Source: Elusimicrobiota bacterium (GTDB lineage Bacteria > Elusimicrobiota > Elusimicrobia > UBA1565 > UBA9628). Taken from it: a stretch of 64,000 nucleotides of DNA. The position numbers were made by a program, and so were the translations under genes. Position 1 is the stretch's first letter; every line of letters begins with the position of its first letter. Where the stretch lies: NCBI GenBank assembly GCA_027406905.1, contig DAHZHT010000001.1, positions 308,555 through 372,554 of the forward strand, written 5' to 3'. The notes beneath the pieces were generated by a model. That model was not told the DNA's origin. It did not search any database and was given only the letters and a program-made list of their open reading frames with translations. Of the stretch, positions 41,093-49,804 are shown in pieces.

Positions 41093-41977
41093 TTAATCTT
41101 GGCGATTGCGGTTGTGAAACGCTTCCACCAAACTCTCAATCAAGATTTTTTGGCGAGTTGGAATAATTAAAAGCGGGATTGAGGCGCGGTGCATCACTTT
41201 CGCGGTTATTGGACTTAATCCCGAAACTGCCAGGTTTTTGGCCGAGCCCATCACGATTAAGCTTGGATTCCAATCGTTGTTGGGACGTAGAATCGCCTCC
41301 GCGGGATCCCCCTCAAGGACGACCTCGTCAATTTCGCATTGCGCCGACAGCTTTTTTAAGTCGAGTGGGCGCAGGGTTCCCTTTTTTCCGCCATCGGTCG
41401 TGCGCAAAATAACAAGGCGAGCCTTTGCATCGCTCGCCAAGCGAAGCGCATAATCGAGAGGCATTGACCCCGCATCTTCAGAATTAACGAGGACGAGAAT
41501 TTTCTCAATGGAACTTGGCTTTGATTTTGGAGGAACAATCATGACGGGAAGGCTCGCCTGGCGAATCACGTTTTCGGCGACCGAACCCAGCCACAGGCGG
41601 CCGATCCAATTTCGCCCATGAGTTCCAATGATAATCATGTCCGATTGATTTTCCTGGGCTCCCGTTAAAATCGCCTCGACCGGAGGGTCTTCCCGCACTA
41701 GAATTCTGGGAACATCGTTGGAGAATTCACGCGCCCAACGCTCGATGTGTCTGCGCGCCGTTTTTTGCCCCGCCTTTAATTCGCGAATGAAAAAAGAGAT
41801 CTGTCCTTCCGTGAAATAAGGCGGAACTTCGAAATGCTGGGCATACAAAAGTGTTATCTCAGAGTTGAAGAGGGACTTAAAAATCTCAGCTTGCGCCATC
41901 ACCGCTTTTGAGGCTTCGCCTAAATCCGTCGCCGCCAGAATTTGCCGCGGCGGATAAAACTTAATCGCCTTCGCCAT
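41093..41977 (-). CDS. Tandem-domain universal stress protein (UspA family)
   Basis: This 294-residue protein has AGGAG before the ATG. The two Usp domains (about 8-150 and 155-285) show ATP-site motifs: GTHGRNWIGRLWLGSVAENVIRQASLPVMIVPP in the first, close to consensus, and MGSAKNLAVSGLSPITAKVMHRASIPLLIIP in the second, more diverged. It sits alone on the minus strand between a terminator and the tRNA-Met gene. It is a paralogue of the Usp at 20680-21573. Confidence 0.9.
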   Translation of the reverse strand: MAKAIKFYPPRQILAATDLGEASKAVMAQAEIFKSLFNSEITLLYAQHFEVPPYFTEGQISFFIRELKAGQKTARRHIERWAREFSNDVPRILVREDPPVEAILTGAQENQSDMIIIGTHGRNWIGRLWLGSVAENVIRQASLPVMIVPPKSKPSSIEKILVLVNSEDAGSMPLDYALRLASDAKARLVILRTTDGGKKGTLRPLDLKKLSAQCEIDEVVLEGDPAEAILRPNNDWNPSLIVMGSAKNLAVSGLSPITAKVMHRASIPLLIIPTRQKILIESLVEAFHNRNRQD

Positions 41978-42124
41978 TTTTTTCTCCTTTCTTCAATTAA
42001 AAGTCGCCACGAGCCCGATTAAAATAGATCGCGCTACTGTAGGATTATCCTTCATCACTTTACCTATTAGATGCCTGAAAGTCAAAAAAGATTAACGCTA
42101 AATTTAGTAAAATGAAACTCAAGC

Positions 42125-42196
42125 GGCGCCGTAGCTCAGAGGTAGAGCGGACGTTTCATAAGCGTCATGTCGGAGGTTCGAGTCCTCCCGGCGCCA
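42125..42196 (+). tRNA. tRNA-Met (CAU)
   Basis: A 72-nt cloverleaf has a 7-bp acceptor stem GGCGCCG/CGGCGCC, D arm GCTC-AGAGGTA-GAGC, anticodon loop TTCATAA with anticodon CAT, and T arm GGAGG-TTCGAGT-CCTCC. CCA is not encoded. The G1-C72 pair rules out an initiator tRNA. It could be elongator Met or the lysidine-modified Ile2 type; Met is slightly favoured. Confidence 0.93.
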
Positions 42197-42215
42197 AAAA
42201 ATTCATTAAAAATAC

Positions 42216-43913
42216 ATGGCCACAACCGTCGACACCAAACAAATCATCTATTCGATGATAGACGTCGGGCGCATACACCCTCCCAAAAAGCAGGTGCTGA
42301 AAGGAATCTATATTTCTTTTTATTATGGCGCGAAAATAGGCGTCTTGGGGGACAACGGCAGCGGAAAATCGACCCTTCTTCGCATCATGGCCGGGAAAGA
42401 CGCGGAATACACCGGCCAGATCACGATTTCAAAAGGTTATTCAGTCGGCCTCTTAGAGCAGGAGCCGCAACTCGATTCTTCCAAAACCGTTCGCGAGATT
42501 GTTGAAGAAGGAGTCATCGAGACGAAGAAACTTCTTGATGATTACAACGCGATCAACGACAAGCTCTCTGACCCGGCCTTGACCCCCGAGGATATGGAGA
42601 AGCTTCTTGAAAAGCAGGGAAAACTCCAGGAAAAAATCGAAGCCTGCGGAGCTTGGGAGTTGGACAACAAGCTTGAGCTCGCGATGGACGCTCTGCGTTG
42701 CCCGCCGCCCGATCAAAATATCCAGCGCCTCTCCGGCGGAGAAAAGCGCCGTGTCGCGCTTTGCCGCCTTCTTTTGCAGGAACCCGATATCTTGCTTTTA
42801 GATGAGCCCACCAATCATTTAGACGCGGAATCCGTCGAGTGGCTGGAGCAGCATTTGCGGCAATACAAGGGAACGGTGATCGCCGTCACCCATGATCGCT
42901 ACTTTTTAGATAATGTCGCTGGCTGGATTTTGGAACTTGACCGCGGAGAGGGAATTCCCTGGGAAGGAAATTACGCGAGCTGGCTTGAACAAAAGCAAAA
43001 TCGCCTGGCCCAGGAGTCCAAGAGCGAATCAAAGTATCAAAAATCCCTGGCTCAGGAATTGGCCTGGGTGCGCTTGGGGGCCAAGGGACGGCAGGCCAAA
43101 AGCAAGGCGCGCCTTAAAGCCTACGAGCAGATGTTGGAAGAAGGCCAGACCGAAAAGACTTCCGAGACTTTGGAGATTTATATTCCTCCCGGTCCGCGCC
43201 TCGGCGAAACGGTCATTTCGGCTCAGGGAATTTCAAAATCTTACGGCGACAAGCTTCTTTTCGAGAATTTAAGCTTTAGCCTTCCGCCCAACGGCGTTGT
43301 CGGCGTGATCGGGCCCAACGGCGCCGGGAAAACGACTTTGTTTCGCCTGATTACCGGAAAAGAAAAGCCTGATTCCGGCTCTTTCAAGGTCGGCGAAACC
43401 GTCAAGTTGGCCTATGTCGATCAAGAGAGAGATTCCCTGAATCCCGAGACCAATGTCTGGGAAGCCATCACCGGCGGGCTTGATGTCGTCACTCTCGGGA
43501 AAAAAGAGGTCAACTCCCGCCAATACGTCGCGCGCTTTAATTTTTCCGGAACCGATCAACAGAAAATCGTAAAGAATCTTTCGGGAGGCGAGAGAAACCG
43601 CGTTCATATGGCGCGGATGCTCAAAGAAGGCGGAAACGTTCTCTTGCTTGACGAGCCGACCAACGATCTGGACGTTCATACCCTGCGCGCTTTGGAAGAG
43701 GCGATTTCCAATTTTGCCGGATGCGCGGTCGTTATCAGCCATGACCGCTGGTTCTTGGACCGAATCGCGACCCATATTCTCGCCTTTGAGGGAGATAGCG
43801 TTGTGCGCTGGTTTGAGGGAAACTATTCGGATTATGAAGAAGACCGAAAAAAACGCCTTGGCGATCTGGTTCCGCGTCGCATCCATTACAAGAAGCTGAC
43901 GCGGAGCGCTTGA
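42216..43913 (+). CDS. ettA: ABC-F translation factor EttA
   Basis: This 565-residue soluble protein with two ABC domains has Walker A GDNGSGKST and GPNGAGKTT, signatures LSGGEKRRVA and LSGGERNRVH, and Walker B ILLLDEPTNHLDAESVEWLE and VLLLDEPTNDLDVHTLRALE. The inter-domain linker is rich in Lys/Gln/Arg (AWVRLGAKGRQAKSKARLKAYEQM), as in EttA, and the arm insertion in domain 1 is present. It gates the first elongation step on 70S ribosomes according to energy state. It starts 20 nt after tRNA-Met with no visible ribosome-binding site, and its end is close to panD. Confidence 0.95.
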   Translation: MATTVDTKQIIYSMIDVGRIHPPKKQVLKGIYISFYYGAKIGVLGDNGSGKSTLLRIMAGKDAEYTGQITISKGYSVGLLEQEPQLDSSKTVREIVEEGVIETKKLLDDYNAINDKLSDPALTPEDMEKLLEKQGKLQEKIEACGAWELDNKLELAMDALRCPPPDQNIQRLSGGEKRRVALCRLLLQEPDILLLDEPTNHLDAESVEWLEQHLRQYKGTVIAVTHDRYFLDNVAGWILELDRGEGIPWEGNYASWLEQKQNRLAQESKSESKYQKSLAQELAWVRLGAKGRQAKSKARLKAYEQMLEEGQTEKTSETLEIYIPPGPRLGETVISAQGISKSYGDKLLFENLSFSLPPNGVVGVIGPNGAGKTTLFRLITGKEKPDSGSFKVGETVKLAYVDQERDSLNPETNVWEAITGGLDVVTLGKKEVNSRQYVARFNFSGTDQQKIVKNLSGGERNRVHMARMLKEGGNVLLLDEPTNDLDVHTLRALEEAISNFAGCAVVISHDRWFLDRIATHILAFEGDSVVRWFEGNYSDYEEDRKKRLGDLVPRRIHYKKLTRSA

Positions 43914-43918
43914 AGATT

Positions 43919-44308
43919 ATGCGCTGGGTTCTTCGCTCCAAAATCCACAAGGCCACGGTGACGGGAGCCGATGTTAGTTATGTGGGCTCTATCGCCATCG
44001 ATCAAAATCTGATCGAAAAAGCTGGATTTTGGGTCGGCGAAAAAGTCTTAGTGGTCAGCAACAGCTCGGGCGCTCGCCTTGAAACCTACGTCATCGCTTC
44101 TCCCAGGGGTTCCGGCGTCATCACGATGAACGGCGCGGCCGCGCATTTAATCAAGGCCGGCGAAGAAATCATTATCATGGGCTTTGAATTGTCGGACAAG
44201 CCTTTAAAGCCGATTTCTATTCTCTTGGACAAGTCCAATCATTTCGCTAAATTTTTATCGCCAAAAGAAGAGCATCTCTCAGCCGAAGAAGTGATTCAAA
44301 GTTTTTGA
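43919..44308 (+). CDS. panD: Aspartate 1-decarboxylase
   Basis: I choose the ATG at 43919; the TTG at 43910 overlapping the ettA stop would add three residues. The 129-residue pro-enzyme has the self-cleavage site Gly23-Ser24 in YVGSIAID, which generates the pyruvoyl cofactor. The core SSGARLETYVIASPRGSGVITMNGAAAHLIKAGEEIIIMGF is typical of PanD. It makes beta-alanine for pantothenate and CoA. It lies in a run with a dipeptidase and aminotransferase genes, so beta-alanine may also enter other metabolism. Confidence 0.95.
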   Translation: MRWVLRSKIHKATVTGADVSYVGSIAIDQNLIEKAGFWVGEKVLVVSNSSGARLETYVIASPRGSGVITMNGAAAHLIKAGEEIIIMGFELSDKPLKPISILLDKSNHFAKFLSPKEEHLSAEEVIQSF

Positions 44309-44955
44309 AGATTTCCATTTCCTTGGTCTTATTCTGTCTCGAAGCCTTAGCCGTGGGCGCTTGGGCGAGGCCAGCCTCTTCTCAAACGGCGAAGATGGTC
44401 AATTTTGCCAAACTGGATCCGCATATCATCCTGGATATGCGCTATGCGACAAAAAATAATTTTACTCATCAGCGGGTTTATCCGGTAGCGCGATGCCTGT
44501 TGCGGCCCAGCGTCGCTAAAAGACTTTTGAGAGCGGCCAAGGATTTTGAATCTCGGGGGTTGCGGCTGGTTATTTTTGACTGCTATCGCCCGCTTTCGAT
44601 TCAAAAAAAATTTTGGGCCCTCGTGCCGGATGAAAGATATGTCGCTAACCCCGCCAAGGGTTCCCGGCATAACAGAGGAGCCGCGGTAGACGTTTCCCTG
44701 GCCGACTCCTCCGGGAAAGAACTCGTCATGCCTTCCGGCTTTGACGATTTTTCCGAGCGCGCTCACCGAAACTGGAAGGGCTCAAGCCCCGCGGCCCGGC
44801 GCGATATGAAACTGCTTGAGGCCGTCATGGAACGGCACGGGTTTGTGGGACTTTCAACTGAGTGGTGGCATTTTGACGCGAAGGGCTGGAAGCGTTTTCC
44901 CATTGAAGATGTTCCGCTGACCACTCCTTTTGCGCCAAAGACCAAAGGTTTTTGA
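44305..44955 (+). CDS. VanX/DdpX-type D-Ala-D-Ala dipeptidase, exported
   Basis: This 216-residue protein starts at a TTG overlapping the panD stop (TTGA). It has a signal peptide (to about 26). Zinc-binding SRHNRGAAVDVSL provides His and Asp, and EWWHFD gives the catalytic Glu and third ligand. LRLVIFDCYRPLSIQKKFW matches the VanX family. It hydrolyses D-Ala-D-Ala or related dipeptides from peptidoglycan turnover. No VanA/VanH genes are near, so it is a recycling enzyme rather than a resistance cassette. Confidence 0.9.
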   Translation: MKISISLVLFCLEALAVGAWARPASSQTAKMVNFAKLDPHIILDMRYATKNNFTHQRVYPVARCLLRPSVAKRLLRAAKDFESRGLRLVIFDCYRPLSIQKKFWALVPDERYVANPAKGSRHNRGAAVDVSLADSSGKELVMPSGFDDFSERAHRNWKGSSPAARRDMKLLEAVMERHGFVGLSTEWWHFDAKGWKRFPIEDVPLTTPFAPKTKGF

Positions 44956-45035
44956 GTTTTTATTTTCTACAATAAAGAAATGACCGAGCTTAAGCGAGGA
45001 AATGGTTGGTGCCAGATTCTGTACGAAAGGAAACC

Positions 45036-46409
45036 ATGAGCCGCGCGGAGAAAAAATTGCGCTATCCGGAAAGCCCGGTTTTCTACCGGGCGCTAAACCG
45101 AGTCTATCCAAAAATTTCGCATGGAGAGGGGGTTTGGATTTTTGACGACGCGGGAAAGCGCTATTTAGACGCCTGTTCGGGCGCCTTTGTCGCCAATATC
45201 GGCCACGGCGTTCCGGAAATCGCGAACGCGGTTTCAGAGCAGTTGCAAAAAGTCGCCTATGTCAATGGCACGGCTTTTACCACCGATGCCGCGGAAGAAT
45301 TGGCGGGTGTCTTATCCGAAATGTCTCCGCGAGAGCTCAATAAATTTTATTTTTTGTCCAGCGGCTCTGAGGCGGTTGAAGCCGCCCTTAAAATGGCGCG
45401 GCACTATTGGATAGAAAAGAATCGCCCGCAAAAACGGAAGATTATCTCTCAAAATCCCGGCTATCACGGAAACACGCTTTTGGCCCTTTCCGCATCGGCG
45501 CGCGCCCACTACAAAAAAATTTACGGCCCTTGGCTTGTTGACTGTCCAATGATTCCGGCCCCTTACGCTTACCGCTGTAATTGCGGGGGCAACCCTTCTT
45601 GTCCCGTTTGTTCCGGCAGTATTCTCGAAGAACTGATTTTAAAAGAAGGGGCGGAGACGGTGGCGGCCTTTATCATGGAGCCCGTTGGCGGTTCATCTAC
45701 GGGGGCTTCGGTTCCTCGGCCGGATTATTTCCGGAATATTCGGGAAATTTGCGACCATCATGATGTTTTGTTGATCGCCGATGAAGTTTTGACCGGAGCG
45801 GGACGGACGGGAAAGTGGCTGGCGATGGAACATTACGGCGTTTGGCCGGATCTGATGACCTTGGGCAAGGGAATTTCCGGCGGATACCTGCCGCTTTCGG
45901 CTCTTGTCGCGGGAGAGAAAATCATCGACCCTATCGCGAAGGGATACGGCTCTTTTCTCCATGCCCAAACTTTTTCCCACGCGCCGTCTATCTGCTCGGC
46001 GGGGCTCGCAGCGGTGCGCTATATTCGGAAACACCGCTTGATTGAGCGCTCAAACAAAATGGGGCTAGTCCTTCAGGAAAAATTGGGGGCGCTTAAGGAA
46101 CTCCCTTTTATTGGAGATGTTCGCGGAATTGGAATGCTGGCGGGAGTTGAGTTCGTCGCGGATGCCAAAACGAAAGAGCCCTTTCCGCGCCGGCTTAAAT
46201 TCGCCGAAACCTTTACTCAAATCGCCCAGGATTTGGGCTTGATTGTTTGGCCCAACGTCGGACATGCGGATGGCGAAAATGGAGATCTCGTGATGATCGC
46301 GCCGCCATTTACCATCGCCGAGTTTGAAATTGATTTAATTGTCAGCTTCTTTAAAGAAGCCCTTGAAAAGACGGCTTCTCAAATTACGGTGACAGGAGAA
46401 ATAAAATGA
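45036..46409 (+). CDS. Class III PLP-dependent aminotransferase
   Basis: I use the ATG at 45036, which has AAAGGA at good distance. The 457-residue enzyme has SSGSEAVEAALKMARHYW, AFIMEPVGGS, LLIADEVLTGAGRTGKW, and the PLP lysine in MTLGKGISGGYLPLSA. A Cys cluster (YRCNCGGNPSCPVC, about 188-201 from the ATG at 45036) is seen in a subgroup of unassigned omega-aminotransferases. The amino donor could be an omega-amino acid, diamine or beta-alanine. Its stop overlaps the aldehyde dehydrogenase ATG (ATGA), so the transamination product is probably oxidised by the next enzyme. Confidence 0.9.
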   Translation: MSRAEKKLRYPESPVFYRALNRVYPKISHGEGVWIFDDAGKRYLDACSGAFVANIGHGVPEIANAVSEQLQKVAYVNGTAFTTDAAEELAGVLSEMSPRELNKFYFLSSGSEAVEAALKMARHYWIEKNRPQKRKIISQNPGYHGNTLLALSASARAHYKKIYGPWLVDCPMIPAPYAYRCNCGGNPSCPVCSGSILEELILKEGAETVAAFIMEPVGGSSTGASVPRPDYFRNIREICDHHDVLLIADEVLTGAGRTGKWLAMEHYGVWPDLMTLGKGISGGYLPLSALVAGEKIIDPIAKGYGSFLHAQTFSHAPSICSAGLAAVRYIRKHRLIERSNKMGLVLQEKLGALKELPFIGDVRGIGMLAGVEFVADAKTKEPFPRRLKFAETFTQIAQDLGLIVWPNVGHADGENGDLVMIAPPFTIAEFEIDLIVSFFKEALEKTASQITVTGEIK

Positions 46410-48004
46410 CTACCGCTCAAGCCAAAAAAGACTTTAAAATCACCTACACCTCTTCCGCCGCGCCGGACATGAATTTATTTCATCAGTATTTTGACGAAGG
46501 CCTTCAGTGGGCGCGAGCTCAGATGGGAAAAACCTATCCTTTATTTATTGGCGGCAAGGAAGTCGCGTCGGCTTTAAAGCCCAAGGCCGTTCATTCTCCC
46601 ATCAATTCCGATTGGGTCCTTGGGCATTTTGCCATGGCGGAGGTTTCGCATGTGTCTCAGGCTTTGGACGCGGCGCAAAAAGCGAAAAAATCCTGGGAAC
46701 GCCTTGGCTGGGTTGAGAGAGTAAAGCTGATGCGCAAAGCCTCCTCGCTGATTCGGGAAAGAAAGTGGGAGTTGGGGGCGGCGATGTCCTTGGAAGTCGG
46801 TAAAAGCCGCATGGAATCCATGGGCGAAGTCGAGGAATCGGCCGATCTCATCGATTATTATTCCAAGATCATGGAGGAAAATAATGGCTATTTAAAACCG
46901 ATGGGACCCTCCTACAAAGAAACGACCTCTTCTGTTTTAAGACCCTACGGCGTTTTCGCCTGCATCTCGCCTTTTAATTTCCCGATGGCCTTGGCGACGG
47001 GAATGTCTTCGGCCGCCTTGATTGCCGGAAATGTAGTTGTCTTTAAGCCTTCGCCCGAGACTCCGTGGACGGGGTATCTTCTCAACGAAATTTACCAGCA
47101 GGCGGGGCTTCCGGCCGGAGTTTTTAATTTCATCACCGGCGATGATGCAGTGATCGGCGATCCTTTGTGGAAAGACGAGCGCGTCGACGGCCTCGCCTTT
47201 ACCGGCTCTAAAGAAGTGGGGATGCGGATGATTAAGGAATTTTCCGGAAAGTTCTGGAAACCGGCTCTGGCGGAATTAGGCGGAAAAAACGCGGCCATTG
47301 TTTGCGCCTCATCCGATCTTGACGCCGCGGCGGAAGGCATCATGAGATCCGCTTTCGGGCTTCAGGGTCAGAAATGTTCGGCTTGTTCCCGCGTCTATGT
47401 CGAAAAAAGCGTCGCGGAAAAATTTACGCGAAAATTAATCGAAAAGACGAAAAAAATCGTCATGGGAGACCCGACCCAGATGGACGTTTTTCTGGGCCCG
47501 GTCATCAACGCCCGGGCCGTTAAGCGCTATGAAGAAGCGGTTCGAGCGGCGCAAAATGGCGGAGAGATTCTTGTTGGAGGAAGCGTTGTCAAAGGCGGGA
47601 TATTCGCAAAGGGCCATTTTGTTTCTCCGACCATCGCTCGCCTGCCCTTGGATCATGAGCTCTTTTTGCGCGAACTTTTTCTGCCTTTTACCGCGATTGC
47701 CGAAGTTGCAAACCTGGAAGAAGCGGTTAAGGAGGCCAATAAAGTCGAATATGGTCTGACCGCGGGTATCTTTAGCGCGAAAAAAGAGGAGATTGAATAC
47801 TTTTTCGATCATGTCGAAGCCGGAGTTTGCTACGCCAATCGCAAAGGCGGGGCGACCACCGGGGCTTGGCCCGGGGTTCAATCCTTTGGCGGTTGGAAAG
47901 GCTCGGGAACGACGGGAAAAGGCGGCTGCGGGCCTTACTATGTCGCCCAATTCATGCATGAGCAGAGCCGTACCGTCGCCGAGTTAGGGACAGTCCCCAA
48001 TTAA
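46406..48004 (+). CDS. Aldehyde dehydrogenase, P5C/semialdehyde dehydrogenase-like
   Basis: This 532-residue NAD(P)-dependent enzyme has an AGGAG site before the ATG. SPFNFPMAL and VVFKPSPETPWT bind cofactor, LAELGGKNAAIV carries the general-base Glu, and GLQGQKCSACSRVYVE carries the catalytic Cys. PGVQSFGGWKGSGTTGKGGCGPYYVAQFMHEQSRTVAE is typical of RocA-like glutamate-semialdehyde dehydrogenases. It probably oxidises the semialdehyde made by the upstream aminotransferase. The last residues (ELGTVPN) are encoded by a REP-like palindrome, which has altered the natural C-terminus. Confidence 0.9.
   Translation: MTTAQAKKDFKITYTSSAAPDMNLFHQYFDEGLQWARAQMGKTYPLFIGGKEVASALKPKAVHSPINSDWVLGHFAMAEVSHVSQALDAAQKAKKSWERLGWVERVKLMRKASSLIRERKWELGAAMSLEVGKSRMESMGEVEESADLIDYYSKIMEENNGYLKPMGPSYKETTSSVLRPYGVFACISPFNFPMALATGMSSAALIAGNVVVFKPSPETPWTGYLLNEIYQQAGLPAGVFNFITGDDAVIGDPLWKDERVDGLAFTGSKEVGMRMIKEFSGKFWKPALAELGGKNAAIVCASSDLDAAAEGIMRSAFGLQGQKCSACSRVYVEKSVAEKFTRKLIEKTKKIVMGDPTQMDVFLGPVINARAVKRYEEAVRAAQNGGEILVGGSVVKGGIFAKGHFVSPTIARLPLDHELFLRELFLPFTAIAEVANLEEAVKEANKVEYGLTAGIFSAKKEEIEYFFDHVEAGVCYANRKGGATTGAWPGVQSFGGWKGSGTTGKGGCGPYYVAQFMHEQSRTVAELGTVPN
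47983..48002. repeat. REP-like palindrome, copy 1
   Basis: TTAGGGACAGTCCCCAA with one arm mismatch. It forms the last codons of the aldehyde dehydrogenase gene. The same element recurs at 48051-48066 and, perfectly, at 57882-57902. Confidence 0.75.
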
Positions 48005-48007
48005 AAA

Positions 48008-49360
48008 ATGCTGAAAAAACAAAGATCCGCCTTTTCCGCTCTCTCGGGAGTTGGGGACAGTCCCCATTATCCTCGGATTGTGGTTCCTCCGCCGGGGCCC
48101 AAGGCGCGAAAAATTATTGAATTGGATCAGAAGTGGGCCTCTCCTTCTTATATTAAGGAATACCCCTTTGTCATGGCCGGTGGACAAGGGGCGATGGCGG
48201 AAGACGCAGACGGAAACCGCTATATCGATTTTATGTCTGGCATCGCGGTTTCATCCACCGGGTATAATCACCCGGAAATCGTCCGCGCGGTTCAGGAGGC
48301 GGCGGGAAAATTTCTACACATATGCGGGACTGATTTCTATTATGAGGCGATGGCTCGGCTTCTTGAAAAATTGGGGACTATCGCGCCGATGAAAGAGAAA
48401 TGCCGGGTCTTTTTGGCCAACTCCGGAACCGAAGCGGTTGAGGGCGCGGTTAAGCTTGCGAGAAGCCACACGAAGCGCTCGAATATAATCGCTTTTGAGG
48501 GCGCTTTTCACGGGAGAAGTTATGCGGCGATTAGCTTAACGGCGAGCAAGGTCAAGTATCGGGCGGATTTCGGCCCGCTTCTTCCTGGAGTTTATCATCT
48601 TCCTTTCGACAATCCCTATCGTATGGAGGAAAACGCGGCATTGGAATCAGCGGAACGCTTGTTTCACAGCCGGGTTTCTCCCAAGGAAATCGCGGCGGTG
48701 ATTATGGAGCCGGTGCAGGGAGAGGGCGGATACGTTTTTCCGCGTCCTGAATTTTTAAAGGCGTGGCGAAAAATTTGCGATGAAAACGGAATTCTCCTGA
48801 TTTTCGACGAGATTCAATCCGGAGTCGGGCGGACCGGAAAATGGTGGGCCTCGGAGCATTTTGGAATCGATCCGGACGTTCTTTTAAGCGCCAAGGGCCT
48901 GGGATCGGGGCTTCCGATCGCCGCGATCATAGCCAAAGAAAGCGTGATGACCTGGCCCCGCGGATCCCACGGGACTACTTTTGGAGGAAACCCCGTCGCT
49001 TGCGCTTCCGCCTTAAAGACCTTGGAGCTTATTGAAGACCAGTATATGGACAACGCCTCCGTGATGGGCGAAAAAATTCTTAAGGGGCTCTTGAAACTTA
49101 AAGAGCGCCATCCCTTGATCGGAGACGTTCGCGGCATCGGGCTCATGATCGGTCTTGAACTGGTCAAAAATAGAAAAACCAAGGAACCCGCGCGCCAGGA
49201 AATGGGGCGTTTGGAACAGGAGGCTTTTAAAAGAGGCCTTTTGCTTCTCGGTTGCGGAGATTCGACCATTCGGATTGCGCCGCCCTTGGTCCTTAATTCC
49301 TATGATGTAGACAAGGGGCTTGAAATTTTAGACGTCTGTCTTTCGGAAATGGAAAAATAA
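48008..49360 (+). CDS. Class III aminotransferase, acetylornithine/GABA aminotransferase-like
   Basis: This 450-residue PLP enzyme has [56 protein letters not shown], the PLP lysine in [16 protein letters not shown], and [17 protein letters not shown]. It resembles GabT/ArgD-type omega-aminotransferases. The conserved part starts at [19 protein letters not shown]. The preceding 20 residues include GVGDSPHY, which is encoded by a REP-like palindrome (48051-48066), so the original start may have been displaced. It follows the aldehyde dehydrogenase by 3 nt. Confidence 0.9.
   Translation: MLKKQRSAFSALSGVGDSPHYPRIVVPPPGPKARKIIELDQKWASPSYIKEYPFVMAGGQGAMAEDADGNRYIDFMSGIAVSSTGYNHPEIVRAVQEAAGKFLHICGTDFYYEAMARLLEKLGTIAPMKEKCRVFLANSGTEAVEGAVKLARSHTKRSNIIAFEGAFHGRSYAAISLTASKVKYRADFGPLLPGVYHLPFDNPYRMEENAALESAERLFHSRVSPKEIAAVIMEPVQGEGGYVFPRPEFLKAWRKICDENGILLIFDEIQSGVGRTGKWWASEHFGIDPDVLLSAKGLGSGLPIAAIIAKESVMTWPRGSHGTTFGGNPVACASALKTLELIEDQYMDNASVMGEKILKGLLKLKERHPLIGDVRGIGLMIGLELVKNRKTKEPARQEMGRLEQEAFKRGLLLLGCGDSTIRIAPPLVLNSYDVDKGLEILDVCLSEMEK
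48051..48066. repeat. REP-like palindrome, copy 2
   Basis: TTGGGGACAGTCCCCA, a perfect 6-bp-arm palindrome around CAG. It lies inside the first 20 codons of the aminotransferase gene, 48 bp after copy 1, giving a BIME-like doublet. Confidence 0.78.
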
Positions 49361-49379
49361 ATCGTAAAAGGAGACTTAA

Positions 49380-49712
49380 ATGAAGAAAATGTTCTTGCTG
49401 TCGTCGTTGTTTTTAGCCTTGGGGGCGGCCGGGTGTATTTCGATAGGGCAGGCTTTTATCAAACATCACCAGACCCCTCAAATCGTCATTGGGAAGACGA
49501 CTAAGATGGACATTCTTAAGATTTACAAACAGCCGGTCAGCGTCGGAACCGAAGACGGCGATGAGACCTGGACCTATGTCGATTATCATGCCAGCGTCCT
49601 CAGCGGTTGGACTTCCGATTACCTGTTTGTTCGCTTTTCCAAAAACGGAACGGTTAAGTCTTATAATTACAGCCACGGCAGTTCCGACGAACACGGGCCC
49701 GATCGATATTAG
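49380..49712 (+). CDS. Small lipoprotein, BamE/SmpA-like
   Basis: This 110-residue protein has AAAGGAG before the ATG. It has a lipoprotein signal with the lipobox LGAAGC (lipidated Cys19). The mature part contains VIGKTTKMDILKIYKQPVSVGTEDGDETWTYVDYHAS, matching the BamE pattern in which G-K-T-T-x-x-D-I starts a helix and a DGDETW-Y strand follows. It is probably an outer membrane lipoprotein of the BAM type or a relative. A strong bidirectional-looking terminator follows directly. Confidence 0.72.
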   Translation: MKKMFLLSSLFLALGAAGCISIGQAFIKHHQTPQIVIGKTTKMDILKIYKQPVSVGTEDGDETWTYVDYHASVLSGWTSDYLFVRFSKNGTVKSYNYSHGSSDEHGPDRY

Positions 49713-49717
49713 AAATA

Positions 49718-49750
49718 AAGACGAGGCGGGAGAAATTCCCGCCTCGTCTT
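49718..49750 (+). terminator. Strong hairpin terminator after the lipoprotein gene
   Basis: A perfect 13-bp stem (AAGACGAGGCGGG / CCCGCCTCGTCTT) with a seven-base loop starts 5 bp past the stop codon. A short T-containing tail follows on the plus strand. Confidence 0.85.
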
Positions 49751-49804
49751 AAGATTTGACAAGAGGGCGTTTGGATTTTATAGCATGAGGAAAGGAAGTT
49801 TACG

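Noticed and set aside
42200..42215. Ribosome-binding site for ettA
   Set aside because: The 20 bases between the tRNA and ATG are A/T-rich with no purine-rich match to the 16S rRNA tail.
43269..43886. A 205-codon antisense ORF on the minus strand
   Set aside because: It is fully covered by the conserved second ABC domain of EttA; no ribosome-binding site or protein family resemblance.
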